Assembly (NCBI GenBank): GCA_016199025.1
Contig: JACQHM010000073.1
Location: 1-15,767, forward strand
DNA: 15,767 nucleotides
From: Candidatus Methylomirabilota bacterium
GTDB lineage: Bacteria > Methylomirabilota > Methylomirabilia > Methylomirabilales > JACQHM01
Direction of reading: 5' to 3'
Shown: piece after piece, positions 14,148 to 15,767 of the stretch
Layout: each line of letters begins with the position of its first letter
Numbering within the stretch: the first letter of the stretch is position 1
The notes under the pieces: model-generated
What the model was told of the DNA's origin: nothing
Database searches by the model: none
The model's input: the letters and a program-made list of their open reading frames with translations, nothing else
Made by a program: the position numbers and the translations under genes

Positions 14148-15147
14148 GAAAGCTGGCCGTTCGTGGCCGTTCCGGCCGGAGTCCGTTCAAGGCCCTGCGA
14201 ACCTCGGCCAGCACCCTCTCCTTGACCTCCCCGAGGCCGCCAGAGAGGATGCACCCCGCCGCATTCTGATGACCACCACCTCGGAAGACGGAGGCGATCT
14301 TGGCCACGTCCACCTGGCCCTTTGAGCGGAGGCTCACCTTGACAAGTCCGGGGGAGAGCTCCTTGAAGGCCAGGGCGACCTTTACCCCTTTGAGGGACCG
14401 GGGATAGTTGATGAAACCGTCGGTCTCCTCCATCTCGATTCCCGCCGCTTTTAACTCGGATGAGCCGATCGTGAAAGAAGCGATGGCTCCATCTTCGCTT
14501 CGCTCTAGCTCTAGGAGGATCTTCCCGAGGAACCTGAGGGCCTTGACACTCTGCTGCTCGTAGAGCCCCTCAACCACTTCTCCGGCCTTTGCCCCTCGCT
14601 CCAAAAGGTCCGCAGCGGCCCGGAGCGCCGAGGGAGTCGTGTTGGAAAAGCGGAAGGAGCCGGTGTCGGCATGGATGGCCGCATAGAGGTTCGTGGCCAC
14701 CTCGGGCGAAATGGGAACAGCCATCGCCTGAAGGAGCCGGTAGATCATCTCCCCGGTCGAGGAGGCGGCCGGCTCCACCCAGTTCAGGTCGCCGAAGCGC
14801 TCGTTTGACTGATGGTGGTCGATGTTGATCACCGCCCCCCCGGAGGGCAGATCGTCCAAGAGTCCCCCCACCCTCCTCCGATCGCCGGAGTCCAGCACCA
14901 GGTAGAGGTCAAAGGGGTGGGGGATGCAGGAGGCCCGGACAATCTTCTCTGCCCCGGGCAGAAAAAGGTAACGGGGGGGGATGGGATCCGCATTGTACAG
15001 GGCGACATCCTTCCCAAGGTCCTTCAGGACCAGGTACAGGGCCAAGGCCGAGCCAAGGGTATCAGCCTCCGGGCTGATGTGAGAGAGGATGGCCACCGAA
15101 TTCGCTGCCTTCAACGCCTCGGGGATCGTCGGGGCAACCTCACTCAT
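14140..15147 (-). CDS. nrnA: DHH-family phosphoesterase, NrnA-like (oligoribonuclease / pAp phosphatase)
   Basis: A 335-residue DHH/DHHA1 protein. Family members degrade nanoRNA (2-5 nt) to mononucleotides and some dephosphorylate 3'-phosphoadenosine 5'-phosphate. Visible motifs are motif I HISPEADTLGS (about residues 23-33), D86 in VLDSGD, the name-giving NIDHHQSN (D110-H111-H112), HADTGSF around 159-165, and the C-terminal substrate-binding GGGHQNAAG (290-298). Motif I reads PEAD where many members have PDGD; D29 is kept, so Mn-binding is probably intact. It overlaps rbfA by 8 nt and truB by 8 nt. Its position between rbfA and truB is common in many bacteria, linking RNA turnover to ribosome maturation. 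The split between nanoRNase and pAp phosphatase activity cannot be decided from sequence. Confidence 0.93.
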   Translation of the reverse strand: MSEVAPTIPEALKAANSVAILSHISPEADTLGSALALYLVLKDLGKDVALYNADPIPPRYLFLPGAEKIVRASCIPHPFDLYLVLDSGDRRRVGGLLDDLPSGGAVINIDHHQSNERFGDLNWVEPAASSTGEMIYRLLQAMAVPISPEVATNLYAAIHADTGSFRFSNTTPSALRAAADLLERGAKAGEVVEGLYEQQSVKALRFLGKILLELERSEDGAIASFTIGSSELKAAGIEMEETDGFINYPRSLKGVKVALAFKELSPGLVKVSLRSKGQVDVAKIASVFRGGGHQNAAGCILSGGLGEVKERVLAEVRRALNGLRPERPRTASFHG

Positions 15148-15505
15148 CCTCCCTCTCCTCCTTAAGCTCTCTCAAAAGGGCATGAATATGCAGACCATGT
15201 TCCAGCGAGTCATCGGCCAGGAAGAGGAGCTCCGGGATCCGACGGAGGTAGAGCCTTCTCCCCAATTCACCCCTGAGGTAGGGGGCCGCGCTCTCCAGGC
15301 CCTCCAGCGTCCGCCTGCACACCTCCTGATCAGTGGGCGCCGAAAAGTACACACGGGCCAGACGGAGGTCGTCACTGACCGTCACCCGGGTGATGGTCAG
15401 GATCCCGATGCGGGGGTCCCGCACCTCGTGGAAGAGGAGGAGGGAGAGCTCCTCCCGGAGGAGGTCCCCCACCCGTTCAGCTCTTTTATAGGATGGGTGT
15501 GCCAT
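15140..15505 (-). CDS. rbfA: 30S ribosome-binding factor RbfA
   Basis: A 121-residue protein of normal RbfA length. RbfA is a KH-like cytoplasmic factor that binds the immature 30S subunit and assists 16S rRNA 5'-end maturation, especially in the cold. The N-terminus (YKRAERVGDLLREELSLLL) followed by VRDPRIGILTITRVTVSDDLRLARVYFS is the classic family signature, and LRRIPELLFLADDSLEHGLHI matches the conserved C-terminal segment in which RbfA has P-x-L-x-F-x-x-D-x-S. It starts with ATG and has only a weak purine-rich sequence upstream. It overlaps the next gene (nrnA-like) by 8 nt, suggesting translational coupling. It sits in the usual nusA-infB-rbfA-truB neighbourhood. No unusual features. 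Confidence 0.97.
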   Translation of the reverse strand: MAHPSYKRAERVGDLLREELSLLLFHEVRDPRIGILTITRVTVSDDLRLARVYFSAPTDQEVCRRTLEGLESAAPYLRGELGRRLYLRRIPELLFLADDSLEHGLHIHALLRELKEEREDE

Positions 15506-15524
15506 CTCTCGCCCTTCGATATTT

Positions 15525-15559
15525 CCCGGTCCCGGTTCTACGGGCTACCTGCTACGAGC
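15525..15559. repeat. Period-7 array between ylxP and rbfA (GTAGCNN family)
   Basis: Five consecutive heptamers fill most of the 64-bp gap between ylxP and rbfA. On the plus strand they are CCCGGTC, CCGGTTC, TACGGGC, TACCTGC and TACGAGC. Read on the minus strand the better conserved units have a GTAGC/GTAG core with variable flanks. The array is short and degenerate, so on its own it would be weak. It is listed because its 7-bp period matches five other gaps in this window. No terminator-like U-tract accompanies it. Confidence 0.5.
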
Positions 15560-15569
15560 CAGATGCAGT

Positions 15570-15767
15570 TTAAGAGTGGGTGATGAAATCGATCTCGTAA
15601 TCGAGGATAAGGGCCTCCGAGGAGGCGGCGATCAGGTCGATGACCTTGTTTAGGGTCTCGTCCACCAGGCGATGGTCGTTGGCTACGCAGGCGATCCCTA
15701 AGGTCGCTCGCTGCCACTCCTCGAGGCGATCCACCTCGGCAATGGAGACGTTGAAGCGGCTCTGGAC
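15570..15767 (-). CDS. ylxP: YlxP-like DUF503 family protein (partial, C-terminal 65 residues)
   Basis: The 5' end lies beyond the right edge of the window; 65 codons and a TAA stop are visible. The translation begins VQSRFNVSIAEVD, continues with EEWQRATLGIACVAND, and ends in a helix-like stretch followed by DYEIDFITHS. The block RFNVSIAEVD...WQRATLGIA..AND is characteristic of DUF503 (YlxP) proteins, which are about 90-100 residues long, so roughly the first third is missing. The biochemical role of YlxP is not established; it is typically encoded between infB and rbfA, exactly as here with rbfA following. The gap to rbfA is 64 bp and holds a heptamer array rather than a terminator. The family call is confident, a specific function is not. 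Confidence 0.85.
   Translation of the reverse strand, partial: VQSRFNVSIAEVDRLEEWQRATLGIACVANDHRLVDETLNKVIDLIAASSEALILDYEIDFITHS

Noticed and set aside
14140..15147. Inactivated DHH phosphoesterase because motif I reads PEAD rather than PDGD
   Set aside because: The metal-binding Asp, DHH and GGGH motifs are all present and PEAD is a plausible natural variant.

Overview
This window carries one unbroken run of genes, all on the minus strand, so the text follows transcription from high to low coordinates. It looks like a chromosomal segment of a GC-rich bacterium. The small PurL + PurQ + PurS form of FGAM synthase excludes an enterobacterial-type (large PurL) layout. The gene order and the abundant short interspersed repeats fit deep-branching, often uncultured lineages such as Desulfobacterota, Methylomirabilota or Nitrospirota. 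That placement is a low-confidence guess.

Region 1 (15767 to about 8520) is a translation and RNA-metabolism block: a 3'-terminal piece of a YlxP/DUF503 gene, then rbfA, an nrnA-like DHH phosphoesterase, truB, ribF, rpsO, pnp and an M16 zinc peptidase. Most junctions overlap by 4-17 nt, suggesting translational coupling. Region 2 (about 8380 to 1942) is a purine-biosynthesis block, purB-purS-purQ-purL. Two accessory cassettes interrupt it. A DUF433 gene, a probable DUF5678 gene and a small cytosolic retropepsin-like protease lie between purS and purQ. A HEPN + minimal nucleotidyltransferase (MNT) pair lies between purQ and purL. The protease and both HEPN/MNT genes overlap or nearly touch their pur neighbours, so they are probably expressed with FGAM synthase. 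Region 3 (1929 to 1) holds hom (homoserine dehydrogenase with ACT domain) and the N-terminal 184 residues of thrC (threonine synthase), cut by the window edge.

The most unusual feature is a set of short arrays sharing a strict 7-bp period but built on different cores (GATTNNN, GCTGANN, GGTTCNN, GTAGCNN). They sit in nearly every real intergenic gap: ylxP/rbfA, ribF/rpsO, M16/purB, purB/purS and hom/thrC. One lies inside the purL coding sequence as exactly 14 codons. Several are inverted-repeat (hairpin) arrangements, and two abut Shine-Dalgarno sequences (rpsO and purB). Separately, a REP-like doublet of hairpins sits in frame inside purB and adds about 18 residues.

No stretch over 300 bases lacks a gene. 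I saw no tRNA, rRNA, CRISPR array, transposase or convincing rho-independent terminator or sigma-70 promoter.
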